Assembly: GCF_001592755.1 (NCBI RefSeq) | Contig: NZ_LUKF01000012.1 | Location: 124,001-188,000 of the forward strand | From: Bdellovibrio bacteriovorus | GTDB lineage: Bacteria > Bdellovibrionota > Bdellovibrionia > Bdellovibrionales > Bdellovibrionaceae | Length of the DNA stretch: 64,000 nucleotides | Direction: 5' to 3' | Shown here: in pieces, positions 1 through 7,905 of the stretch | How positions within the stretch are numbered: position 1 is the stretch's first letter | Layout of the letters: each line of letters begins with the position of its first letter | Notes under the pieces: model-generated | What the model was told of the DNA's origin: nothing | Database searches by the model: none | Seen by the model: the letters and a program-made list of their open reading frames with translations, nothing else | Program-made: the position numbers and the translations under genes

Positions 1-752
1 CATCGTGTTTTCGAATGGCGCAAGGAACTCATGAAGGTCTAAAAGTCATTGAGCCTTCCGGAGCGCAAATCAAGATGGAACAAGCCCGCGAGGTGATTGA
101 GTTCCTCAGTCTGAAAAGTCTTTCCGGAAATCGCGTGATCATCATCGATCAAGCGCAGAATTTAAATCCGCAGGCCGCGAACTCCTTGTTAAAAACTCTG
201 GAAGAACCACCTGAAGGAACCTTCTTCTTTTTGATCGCTCCGAGTGTTGCAGGTTTGATGCAAACCATTCGCTCGCGTTCTCGCATTGTACAGTTCAAAC
301 CTTTGACGTCGGAAGATCTTCAGAAAAAAGTGAAGGCGCCAGCTTGGGCTTTGCGTGCGGCTCGTGGAAGTTTCGAGAAGCTTGCGCAGTTGCAAGAAGG
401 CCCTGAATTAGAGCTTCGTCAAAAATCCGTCGAGATGTTGAACTTGTTTTTGACGGACGCGGATTTTCTTTTGAATGAAACTTGGCGCACGGAATTCAAA
501 GATCGTGCGCAAGGGCAGCGTCTGATTTCTTACTGGGTCAGCTTTATGAAGGATGCTATCTATCTTCAAGAAGGTGCTAAAACTCAGATCACGAATCTGG
601 ATCAGGCGCCGATCATTAAGACCTTGGCCGAATACAACCGCGAATTCTTGTTGGCTTTAATGCAGAAGTCCCTGCAGGTAGAGCAGTCCTTTGGCGCCAA
701 CCGTGATCCTCAATTGGTTATGGAAGAGTTCTTTATTACCCATCGTCCCTAG
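1..752 (+). CDS. holB: DNA polymerase III delta' subunit (partial, 5' end cut)
   Basis: Clamp-loader subunit of the replicative polymerase. The reading frame is open to the left window edge, so the true start and the N-terminal nucleotide-binding part lie outside. Visible are IKMEQAREVIEFLSLK, typical of the region before Walker B, a Walker-B-like VIIIDQAQNL in which DEAH-type acids are partly replaced by DQAQ, the family stretch LLKTLEEPPEGTFFFLIAP (sensor 1) and IRSRSRIVQF at the SRC position. This degenerate Walker B and SRC pattern fits delta' rather than the ATP-hydrolysing tau/gamma subunit DnaX. The gene ends 14 bases before tatD, a common bacterial arrangement. Function is confident; the exact start cannot be seen. 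Confidence 0.85.
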   Translation, partial: SCFRMAQGTHEGLKVIEPSGAQIKMEQAREVIEFLSLKSLSGNRVIIIDQAQNLNPQAANSLLKTLEEPPEGTFFFLIAPSVAGLMQTIRSRSRIVQFKPLTSEDLQKKVKAPAWALRAARGSFEKLAQLQEGPELELRQKSVEMLNLFLTDADFLLNETWRTEFKDRAQGQRLISYWVSFMKDAIYLQEGAKTQITNLDQAPIIKTLAEYNREFLLALMQKSLQVEQSFGANRDPQLVMEEFFITHRP

Positions 753-766
753 GGTATACTAGCCCT

Positions 767-1537
767 ATGGAATGGATTGATATTCACGCTCATTTAAACA
801 TGCTCGAAGAGGGCGTCGAAGCTGCGATTGCCAATGCAAAAGCTGCCGGCGTTCGTAAAATCATCACTATTGGTACCGAGCCTGGTGATCATCCCATCGT
901 TTTGGACATCGCCCGTAAGTATTATCCCGATGTGTATTGCACGTTGGGAGTTCATCCTCATGACGGAAAAGTTTATACCGAAGAAGCGGGCCGCTTCATT
1001 GAAGAACATTCCAGTGAACCTTGCGTGGTTGCGATTGGGGAAATCGGTTTAGATTATTACTATGACCAATCACCTCGCGAACAGCAGAAAGAAGCTTTCC
1101 GCGCGCAGTTGGAAATCGCGAAACGCACGAAACTTCCAATTGAAATTCACACGCGTGATGCGGAAGAAGACACGATTGAGATCTTGAAAGAATTTAAAGG
1201 CGAAGTGACGGGTCTTGTTCACTGCTTTACGGGAACGGAGTGGCTTGCGAAGCAGGCTTTGGATGTGGGGCTCAATATTTCCATCAGTGGAGTTGTGACT
1301 TTCAAAAACGCCGACAGTCTTCGCGCGACGGTGAAGATGTTGCCGCTGGATCGTATTCACGTTGAAACCGATGCTCCTTTCTTAGCACCTATTCCTATGC
1401 GCGGAAAAAAGAATACACCGGCTTACGTCGTTCATACGGCGAAGTTCGTGGCTGAACTCAAAGGCATTTCTGAGGAACAGCTCTGCGAGCAAACGCGTAT
1501 CAATGCTCTGAAGATGTTCCCCAAAATAAAATGGTAG
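767..1537 (+). CDS. tatD: TatD family metal-dependent hydrolase
   Basis: 256 residues, the usual length for TatD-type deoxyribonucleases of the amidohydrolase superfamily, presumably cytoplasmic. Metal-binding motifs appear in the expected order: DIHAHLN near residue 5, GEIGLDYY near residue 91, EIHTRDAEE near residue 125, VHCFTGT near residue 150 and ETDAPFL near residue 202. It follows holB by 14 bases, so the two are probably co-transcribed. In this family the substrate is usually assigned as DNA 3' ends, but many members are uncharacterised; the general class is secure and the substrate is inferred. Confidence 0.9.
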   Translation: MEWIDIHAHLNMLEEGVEAAIANAKAAGVRKIITIGTEPGDHPIVLDIARKYYPDVYCTLGVHPHDGKVYTEEAGRFIEEHSSEPCVVAIGEIGLDYYYDQSPREQQKEAFRAQLEIAKRTKLPIEIHTRDAEEDTIEILKEFKGEVTGLVHCFTGTEWLAKQALDVGLNISISGVVTFKNADSLRATVKMLPLDRIHVETDAPFLAPIPMRGKKNTPAYVVHTAKFVAELKGISEEQLCEQTRINALKMFPKIKW

Positions 1538-2392
1538 TTAGTTCATTTTGTCGATGGCTTTGATGATCCAATCTGAAGCCGCACCGACTTTTGTGGCTTG
1601 AGTTATACCCATACAGCTATACTGTCCGTTGGCGAGTTTAGGCCCAAGCACGGCCGAATTTACTCCGATAATTTTTAGTACGCCCTCTTTATGATAAAAC
1701 TGCGGTCCACCGGAATCGCCTTGGCAGATAGAGGTGTCGGCACCGCTGACAGTCCAATAGCGATCGTCGGAGCGATGGTAGGAAGAATCAATCTTCAAGA
1801 TGCCACGATGAAGCTGACCAAGATAAGCATAGATGTCCTGGTTTTTTCTTCCCGTATAATCTTTCGAGCGTCCATAGCCATACACATAGACTTCTTCATT
1901 AGAGTAGTCGGTACGTCTGTCAGTATCGAAATCCACCGGCTGAAATCCATCGGGTATAGAGACTTCAAAGCGAACCACGGCGATGTCATGGTCATATAAT
2001 TTTTTAGTGCTGTTATAGTCGGGATGAATTTCCCAGTCGCTGGCTTTGCGAGCGACCGCGGAGCGCTGATACATAGAATATTTTTTCGTCGTGAAGATGA
2101 TGTTCACTCCGGAAAGGGACGGCAGGCGCTGTTTATCGAAACAGTGCCCTGCCGTTAAGACCGTGTGGGGCCCGATCAATGTGCCCGTACAAAAACCTAA
2201 GCCTTGGCCAAAGCGATTTGTCATCTCAACAAGAATCACACTGCGCGAAGCCTCGGTTGTTCTTTCCGTGATGGGCTGACCGCCAATGACGGATGTGCCT
2301 GGCGCTGATGTCAGAGCGTCGTGGGAACTGATATCAGGCGAGCAGGCGATGAGCATCGTGGATGCTGTGAATAGAAACAGTGACTTTTTCAA
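1538..2392 (-). CDS. Secreted trypsin-like serine protease (S1), lipoprotein-type leader
   Basis: A chymotrypsin-fold protease exported from the cytoplasm. The N-terminus KKSLFLFTASTMLIAC ends in a lipobox-like cysteine, so the mature enzyme is probably membrane anchored. The catalytic triad is complete: His in LTAGHCF, Asp in HDIAVVRF and Ser in QGDSGGPQF. An IGG motif (SVIGGQPI) marks a likely zymogen activation site. AAGGAG directly abuts an ATG at 2398 but is spaced six bases from TTG at 2392, so TTG is preferred as start; the other choice adds only two residues. Its stop abuts the convergent tatD stop. S1 proteases are numerous in predatory Bdellovibrio and are thought to degrade prey protein; a predation role here is inference. 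Confidence 0.85.
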   Translation of the reverse strand: MKKSLFLFTASTMLIACSPDISSHDALTSAPGTSVIGGQPITERTTEASRSVILVEMTNRFGQGLGFCTGTLIGPHTVLTAGHCFDKQRLPSLSGVNIIFTTKKYSMYQRSAVARKASDWEIHPDYNSTKKLYDHDIAVVRFEVSIPDGFQPVDFDTDRRTDYSNEEVYVYGYGRSKDYTGRKNQDIYAYLGQLHRGILKIDSSYHRSDDRYWTVSGADTSICQGDSGGPQFYHKEGVLKIIGVNSAVLGPKLANGQYSCMGITQATKVGAASDWIIKAIDKMN

Positions 2393-2737
2393 GATCATCT
2401 CCTTGCATGGGGGTCCAAGAAATATCTGAGGTAGAGTATGAACTCAGGTGACGAAGTGGTAAGGTGTTTAAAGACAAGTGAAACTATTCAGCGGAATTGG
2501 GATGCGTCTTTAGAGGACAAATCTACTGCCGCGGTGGCAGTAAGCAAATGCGTCAAGATTTAGTCTCCACCTCGTATCTTGTTTTCGATAGTTGCTGTTC
2601 GATCCTGAAAAAATCGACAAAGGCGTCAGCCAGTCAAACGTACCTATGTAAGACAGCGCGAGGCATTCTTCTTGCGCGATATTAGACGCAGGATTAACGT
2701 GAGTATGTCATTTTTCAATCTAACTTAAGGAGCTAAT
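2393..2737. other. Intergenic region of 345 bases, no gene recognised
   Basis: Divergent spacer between the S1 protease and tpx. It must hold both promoters. A short hairpin (actgcc, five-base loop, ggcagt) lies at about 2524-2540. The ribosome site of tpx (aaggag) is at the right end. I see no convincing protein, tRNA or known structured RNA; a small non-coding RNA cannot be excluded. Confidence 0.4.
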
Positions 2738-3238
2738 ATGGCGAGTATCACTCTTAAAGGAAACCCAGTGAAAACAACTGGAGAGCTTCCGGCAAAAGGC
2801 ACAACAGTAAAAGATTTTAAACTTGTGAAAAACGATCTTTCAGAAGTATCCCTAGCCAATTTCGCAGGCAAAAAGAAAGTTCTTAATATTTTTCCAAGCG
2901 TAGACACAGGCACATGTGCGGCGTCTGTTAGAAAATTCAATCAAGAAGCGGCGAAATTAAACAACACGGTTGTTTTGAATATCTCTGCCGATCTTCCATT
3001 TGCTCAAGCGCGTTTCTGTGGCGCTGAAGGCATCAAGAACTGTGAAACCGTATCGTCATTCCGCAGCGGTTTTGGTAAAGAGTGGGGATTGCAAATCGAA
3101 GATTCTCCATTGGCGGGGCTTCTTTCTAGAGCCGTCGTGGTTCTATCCGAGGACAACAAAGTTCTTCACTGCGAACAGGTATCTGAAATCGTGAATGAAC
3201 CGAACTACGAAGCGGCTTTGGCAGCAGTGGTTTCTTAG
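2738..3238 (+). CDS. tpx: Thiol peroxidase (atypical 2-Cys peroxiredoxin)
   Basis: Reduces hydrogen peroxide and organic peroxides using thioredoxin. At 166 residues it matches the Tpx family. The peroxidatic site is in FPSVDTGTCAASVRKFN at about residues 51-67 and the resolving cysteine in ARFCGAEGIKNC at about residues 88-99, the spacing typical of Tpx. The usual SVDTxVC context is slightly altered to SVDTGTC. There is no signal peptide, so it acts in the cytoplasm. The start is supported by aaggag seven bases upstream. It stands alone and is followed by an intrinsic terminator. Confidence 0.93.
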   Translation: MASITLKGNPVKTTGELPAKGTTVKDFKLVKNDLSEVSLANFAGKKKVLNIFPSVDTGTCAASVRKFNQEAAKLNNTVVLNISADLPFAQARFCGAEGIKNCETVSSFRSGFGKEWGLQIEDSPLAGLLSRAVVVLSEDNKVLHCEQVSEIVNEPNYEAALAAVVS

Positions 3239-3349
3239 GTCGGTCACCCTTTAAGCCGCTGGCGTAAAATAAGGCCACGAACCATCAAGAACCGAACGGG
3301 ACTTGTTATTCGTGGTTCTGATAAAAATTGTATTACAAGCATGTTTGCA

Positions 3350-3378
3350 GGCCGACGACAAATCGGCCTTTTCTTTTT
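3350..3378 (+). terminator. Intrinsic terminator downstream of tpx
   Basis: Stem ggccga / tcggcc with a seven-base loop followed by ttttcttttt. It lies about 110 bases after the tpx stop and points in the tpx direction. Confidence 0.75.
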
Positions 3379-3403
3379 GCCTCTCATTTATCCCTCTGCT
3401 CTC

Positions 3404-3565
3404 TTAGGGAGCATCAGCGCCGCCACGAATTGTCTGCTGTCGAAGTTTTAAACGACCCAGGGTGTTTCTAAACAAATCTGCATCACTTTCGGAACTTCCC
3501 GTAACGGCATGATCTTTGGAATATTCGGCTTCGGAATTTGGGCTGGCTGTAATTTCTTGGGGCAA
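3404..3565 (-). pseudogene. Possible gene fragment, about 53 codons
   Basis: On the minus strand an open frame reads through 3565 to a TAA at 3404-3406 and has protein-like composition, ending in LFRNTLGRLKLRQQTIRGGA. The only start-like codon is a TTG at 3565 without a clear ribosome site; the frame stays open further upstream, under the leader of the next gene, without ATG or GTG. It could be the C-terminal remnant of a lost gene or a small unrecognised gene. The rest of the 378-base interval 3239-3616 holds the tpx terminator and the leader of the following gene. Confidence 0.25.
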
Positions 3566-3616
3566 CTGGTCCGACTCTAAAAATTTGTACGTTAAGAAAA
3601 CAAGTCGGAGAACACT

Positions 3617-5113
3617 ATGAAAGCGTTTACAAAAACGCTAATGGCGATGTCTTTGCTGACGTCCCACTTAGCGCAAGCCTCAGGTATTGAAGATCTTCCC
3701 GGTTTCGATGAAGAAACCACCCAAACCCCGGCCCCGGTGCTAACCCCGGCGGTGCCCACACAAAATACGCAAGCATCGAATCTGCTTGCGGGCTCTGTGT
3801 CGATCAACTCGATTTCAAGAAAGTCAAACGGAACTCTTTATACAGTGGACTTGAAGCAGGCGCTGTCTTTAGTTCGTATCGACTTACGAGTCACCGCGCA
3901 GAAGTTGAAATTGCACCGAGTGACGTTGGTTACTGATACGGGCGCTCGCGTGAATACAAGACAGTTAGAAAATTCGGATGTGTTAGAGGCTGGGAATGTG
4001 CTCTCTTCCGAAACTTTAAATCAAAGTGACCGTGTGGTTTCAATTGAAGTTGTGGCTGAATCCTATGGAGCTGAAGCCAATATTCTTTTGACGGCGATTG
4101 CGGATAGGGAAGTACCCGTCATGAAACTTCGCACTGTCACGGCACCCGTACAACCTACGCGTCCCACGCCACCAGCGCCACCGACGCCGCAAAGACCGGA
4201 TTCCACTCGGCCACCGGTTTATCAGGACACGCGCCTGAATCGCGGTGACGATGTGATCTCGGGCCCTTTCTCTGATGGAAAATACTACTTTGGGAAAGTT
4301 GTCGAGATATTCAATAACGGCCAAATCCTAGTGCGCGATAACGATGATGGAAAATCGTACACACGAAATTCCAATATCGTCAGCAAGCGAGTTCGCTGTG
4401 ATGTTTCTGGTGTTTACTGTCAGGGCGTGAGAGTGTTGTCAGGGCCTTTCACTGATAACAAGTTTTATACGGGAGTGATTCACTCAGTATATGTCAACGG
4501 TCTGGTTTTTGTGACGGACGATGATGATGGAAAAGTCTATCGTCGTGAAACCAAAATCATCGCGTTGGCTTCTAAGTGTGCGGCTTCAGGACACTGTGCT
4601 GGTGACAACGTGATCTCGGGTCCTTTCAGCGGAAAGTACTACAATGGTGTTGTCGAGGGTGGTTATTCAAATGGCTTGATTGCCGTGAGAGATGCTGACG
4701 ATGGAAAGGTTTACTACCGCAATGCCTCAGTGGTTCTTAAATCTTTACGCTGCGATCAGGCATCGGGTCTTTGCATAAATACGGAAGTCATCTCTGGCCC
4801 ATTTACGAATAACAAATATTATTCGGGTGTCATCACTGGAATCTATTCTAACGGAGTCATTTACGTTCGTGACCATGACGACGGCAAGGTTTACGCACGC
4901 AAAGCTTCAGATCTTTCTAAGCGTCTTCGCTGTGAACAGAAGAAAGGTCTTTGCGAGGGCGCCCGCGTTGTATCGGGTCCGTATCGCAATGGAACCTATT
5001 ATGCCGGAACAGTTGTTAGAATTTACGCTAACGGTCTGATCCAAGTGCGTGATGATGACGATGGCAAGATATACGACCGTAAAGCCTCTGAGTTGTCTGG
5101 CATTAGAAACTAA
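3617..5113 (+). CDS. Secreted repeat protein: shared N-terminal domain plus five acidic repeats
   Basis: 498 residues with a signal peptide (about 1-21, ending AQA). After it comes GIEDLPGFD, a short tag also present in the next gene. Residues about 58-167 form a domain shared with the next two genes (AGSVSINSI ... LLTAIADREVP), predicted beta-rich. A proline-rich linker follows (about 172-205), then five tandem repeats of 59-60 residues, the last shorter. Repeat consensus: SGPF, YY.G.V, Y.NG, VRD.DDGK.Y.R, closing with a cysteine pair (RC ... G.C) in units 1-4. The pattern recalls Tudor/SH3-like barrels, but that is only a resemblance. Molecular function unknown; probably periplasmic or surface exposed. 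It stands first in a row of three paralogues. Confidence 0.8.
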   Translation: MKAFTKTLMAMSLLTSHLAQASGIEDLPGFDEETTQTPAPVLTPAVPTQNTQASNLLAGSVSINSISRKSNGTLYTVDLKQALSLVRIDLRVTAQKLKLHRVTLVTDTGARVNTRQLENSDVLEAGNVLSSETLNQSDRVVSIEVVAESYGAEANILLTAIADREVPVMKLRTVTAPVQPTRPTPPAPPTPQRPDSTRPPVYQDTRLNRGDDVISGPFSDGKYYFGKVVEIFNNGQILVRDNDDGKSYTRNSNIVSKRVRCDVSGVYCQGVRVLSGPFTDNKFYTGVIHSVYVNGLVFVTDDDDGKVYRRETKIIALASKCAASGHCAGDNVISGPFSGKYYNGVVEGGYSNGLIAVRDADDGKVYYRNASVVLKSLRCDQASGLCINTEVISGPFTNNKYYSGVITGIYSNGVIYVRDHDDGKVYARKASDLSKRLRCEQKKGLCEGARVVSGPYRNGTYYAGTVVRIYANGLIQVRDDDDGKIYDRKASELSGIRN

Positions 5114-5140
5114 ATTTGAACCGAACATATTTAGAAAACC

Positions 5141-5177
5141 AAAAGGGCTTCGCAAAACGAAGCCCTTTTTCTTTTTC
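5141..5177 (+). terminator. Intrinsic terminator between the first two paralogues
   Basis: Stem aaaagggcttcg / cgaagccctttt with a caaaa loop and a run of T. It separates the first repeat-protein gene from the second, so each is likely to have its own promoter. A palindrome gacagctgtc at 5229-5238 lies in the following leader. Confidence 0.9.
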
Positions 5178-5332
5178 GAAGATTGCAAATCAGAGAGGCG
5201 CCCAAAAACGGTCCCTGTCTAAATTTGAGACAGCTGTCGAAACTTTAGATGCAATATATGACAGCTTACGTACGCAACCGCAGGCACGTTCCTTGGAAAT
5301 ATCCGTTCGGATTAGAAAACTAGGAGCGTTAT

Positions 5333-6757
5333 ATGAACCGTCGTCTGATTGTAACAATGCTTGCGGCATTAAGTGTGGTGCAGAACTCTGCTTATGCTCA
5401 AACTATTGATGATCTTCCGGGCTTTGATGATATGGATATCACTCCCACAGTCCCTGTCGATCAGACTCCGGTCGTTACGACGCCTGTTGAACAGAAGCCG
5501 GTTGATACGGCTCCGGTACAAACCCAGTATGCGGGTTCGGCTTCATTAAATTCAATTCCGCGCAAGTCAGGCGGCACCCTTCACACTTTAAAACTTTCTC
5601 AAGCTTTGACTTTGCTTCGTCTTGATTTGCGAGTCACGAACAGCAAGGTGAAAGTTCATAAAACTTCTTTGGTGACTGAGCAAGGTCAAAAGATTGACGT
5701 ACGCCAGCTTTCACAAACCGACGTTTTGACGACAGGATCTTTATCCTCTTCAGAAAATTTGACAGCAAACTCTCGCATCGCCGCCATTGAAATCTTGGCA
5801 GAATCTTATTCGGCTGAAGCCGACGTGATGGTCACAGCCATCGCGAGTGATGCGGTTCCAAAAATGACGGTGTCTGTAGAGCAGATAGCACAACCTGTGG
5901 AGCCGACACGTCCGTCAACACCGTCGGTGCCACAAGCTCCGCCACCTCCAGGAGCGACTCGTCCAGATCCGTATCGTCCACCGGTTTATGAAGACAATAT
6001 CATCCGCGTTGGCGACGAAGTTCTTTATGCGCGATCTTACCCGGGCGTGGTGACATATATCTCAGGAACAGAAGTTCGTGTACGCCTTAATGGTTACGGT
6101 GAGACTCGAGCTGGGACGAGTGATATAGCTAAATCAGTGCGTTGCTTAAAGGGCATCTGTGTGGGTGATGAAGGACTGTATGGCGGCTCGTACAAAGGCA
6201 CCGTCGTTAAAATGTATTCGAATGCACTTATGACAGTTCGTTTGCAAGCTTATGGCAATTCTATTGTGGCGATGCGCGATTTCGCAAAAGCGCAACGCTG
6301 CCTAGGTACAATTTGTCAGGGTGATGCCGGTCTGTATGCCGGAGCTTATCGCGCCAGTGTTCTTGGGGCTTTCGACAACGGAATGCTTGAACTAAGAATC
6401 AACGGTTCTGTGAGCATCGCGATGGCAAGAGATTTTTCGAAGTCATCTTCTTGCAACCGCGAACGCACGATGTGCGCGGGAGCAGACATCCTTTATGCCG
6501 GCAGCTACCCGGGCCGTGCTTTGGAATTCTATGATAACGGCATGATGTCCTTCCAACTGGATGGATACAGTGGATCCAGCTCAAGTTACACGCGTGATGT
6601 TGCTTACTCTGTGCGCGACAGTCGAATCGGCAGAACTTACCTGTACTCCGGTTATTATCGTGCGACGGTGATTGCGGTGTATTCAAACGGCATGGCGCGA
6701 GTGGCTTTGGCCGGTTATTCCGGTTCCAGCATCGTGAGAGCAAGTGATTTAAGATAA
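5333..6757 (+). CDS. Secreted repeat protein, paralogue of the preceding gene
   Basis: 474 residues. A signal peptide of about 22 residues (ending AYA) is followed by TIDDLPGFDD, nearly identical to the tag in the upstream paralogue. The shared domain (AGSASLNSI ... MVTAIASDAVP) covers about residues 64-172, then a proline-rich linker, then five repeats of about 52 residues with core LYAGSYPG.V...Y.NGM...L.GY. Cysteine pairs close repeats 1-3. These repeats are related to those of the upstream gene but have lost the DDDDGK acidic loop. No enzyme motif is visible. A ggagcg ribosome site precedes the ATG. Likely envelope or surface protein of unknown role. Confidence 0.8.
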   Translation: MNRRLIVTMLAALSVVQNSAYAQTIDDLPGFDDMDITPTVPVDQTPVVTTPVEQKPVDTAPVQTQYAGSASLNSIPRKSGGTLHTLKLSQALTLLRLDLRVTNSKVKVHKTSLVTEQGQKIDVRQLSQTDVLTTGSLSSSENLTANSRIAAIEILAESYSAEADVMVTAIASDAVPKMTVSVEQIAQPVEPTRPSTPSVPQAPPPPGATRPDPYRPPVYEDNIIRVGDEVLYARSYPGVVTYISGTEVRVRLNGYGETRAGTSDIAKSVRCLKGICVGDEGLYGGSYKGTVVKMYSNALMTVRLQAYGNSIVAMRDFAKAQRCLGTICQGDAGLYAGAYRASVLGAFDNGMLELRINGSVSIAMARDFSKSSSCNRERTMCAGADILYAGSYPGRALEFYDNGMMSFQLDGYSGSSSSYTRDVAYSVRDSRIGRTYLYSGYYRATVIAVYSNGMARVALAGYSGSSIVRASDLR

Positions 6758-6805
6758 AAATTTTTAGTTAACAAGAAAGCATATTTATAACCCGAAGGAG
6801 ACTTC

Positions 6806-7789
6806 ATGAAAAAGAAACTGGTTCTTGGTTCGTTGGTAGTCGTATCCGTAGTGCAATACGCTAGCCCGGCGTTTGCGAATAAAGAAATCATCGGAAACAT
6901 CATCGGTGGTGTGATCGGTGGTGGTATCGGTACACAAATCGGTAAAGGCAATGGAAATAAAGCTGCCATCATCATCGGCGCCATCGCTGGTACAATGATT
7001 GGTGGTAAATTGGGTCGTGACATGGACGAAGCAGATCGTCGCGCTTGTGAAGAAGCTCAACGCCGTGCTCTTCGCAATCGTTTGGGTGAGCGTGAAGACT
7101 GGGATGGTCGCCGTCACGGTGGTCGTTCAGGCGCTCGCGGTTCTGTGACAACAACTCGTGAAGGTTATAACAACCGCACGGGTGAATACTGCCGTGAATA
7201 CAACTCGGTTATTTACTTGAACAACCGTTCAGAAGAAACTCGCGGTATCGCGTGCTCTCGTCCGGATGGTTCATGGTATGAAGTGCGTGAAACTGAAGTT
7301 CGCTTCGGTGGTCGCGGTGGCAACGGTGGTGGTTACGGTCCAGGTCGTCAAGAGCCTTCAAGACCTCCACGTTACCCTGAGGTTCCTTCACGTCCAATGC
7401 CTCCACCTCCTCCATCTTCATACCAAGCTCGTTATGAAGGTTCGGCTCGTATCGTGAATGTAACTCGTCGTTCTGGTGGCGAATGGGTGCGTGTGACTTT
7501 AAGACAACCATTGACGCTTGAGCAGATCGAAGTTCACGCGTTGGCTGCCGGCGTAAGAATCCACGAAGCGGTTCTTTACACTGACAGAAACGACCGTATC
7601 CAGATCCGTCAGTTGACTCAAACAGGCACGATCTACTCTGGTGGAGCTGTCATTTCTGAAAGATTGAACTTAAATGACCGCGTCCAAGTGATCGATCTTC
7701 GCGCTGAGTCTATGGGCGGAAGTGCAGATATCATCGTGAAAGCTATCTCGAATGAGGCTTATCCGTCACTGAGCGGTTCTCGCTACTAG
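6806..7789 (+). CDS. Envelope protein: glycine-zipper/surface-antigen module fused to the shared domain
   Basis: 327 residues with a signal peptide to about residue 24. Residues 28-70 are a glycine-zipper membrane segment (IIGGVIGGGIGTQIGKG ... GTMIGGKLGRDMDEADR), followed by a 17-kDa-surface-antigen-like part (EYCREYNSVIYLNNRSEE, CSRPDGSWYEV) to about residue 165. A proline-rich linker leads to the same domain as in the two preceding genes (EGSARIVNVTRRSGGEW ... IIVKAISNEAYP, about 210-321), here at the C-terminus. The change of order and partner shows the domain is mobile between architectures. Glycine-zipper proteins of this kind sit in the outer membrane of Proteobacteria; the precise role is unknown. 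It lies 48 bases behind its paralogue without an obvious terminator between them. Confidence 0.8.
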   Translation: MKKKLVLGSLVVVSVVQYASPAFANKEIIGNIIGGVIGGGIGTQIGKGNGNKAAIIIGAIAGTMIGGKLGRDMDEADRRACEEAQRRALRNRLGEREDWDGRRHGGRSGARGSVTTTREGYNNRTGEYCREYNSVIYLNNRSEETRGIACSRPDGSWYEVRETEVRFGGRGGNGGGYGPGRQEPSRPPRYPEVPSRPMPPPPPSSYQARYEGSARIVNVTRRSGGEWVRVTLRQPLTLEQIEVHALAAGVRIHEAVLYTDRNDRIQIRQLTQTGTIYSGGAVISERLNLNDRVQVIDLRAESMGGSADIIVKAISNEAYPSLSGSRY

Positions 7790-7819
7790 TGCCATTTCGG
7801 AGCTGCTAGCTTCCTCGAC

Positions 7820-7861
7820 GCCAGTCTATGACCAAGAGTGTCTAGACTGGCTTTTTTGTCT
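7820..7861 (+). terminator. Intrinsic terminator after the paralogue cluster
   Basis: Stem gccagtcta / tagactggc with a 14-base loop followed by ttttttgtct. It separates the envelope cluster from the glycolytic operon. Confidence 0.85.
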
Positions 7862-7905
7862 CTAAAAGTCGATAGTGAGTGGGTTTAAAAATAAGGAGCT
7901 CACTC

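Noticed and set aside
2595-2625. Sequence gttcgatcctg resembling a tRNA T-loop
   Set aside because: No acceptor stem, D-arm or anticodon arm can be drawn around it.
2497-2685. 62-codon frame in the protease-tpx spacer
   Set aside because: No ribosome site, cysteine-rich random-looking translation and no family resemblance.
7879-7905. Upstream GTG start for gap
   Set aside because: It would place the ribosome site aaggag inside the coding region and adds residues not seen in the family.
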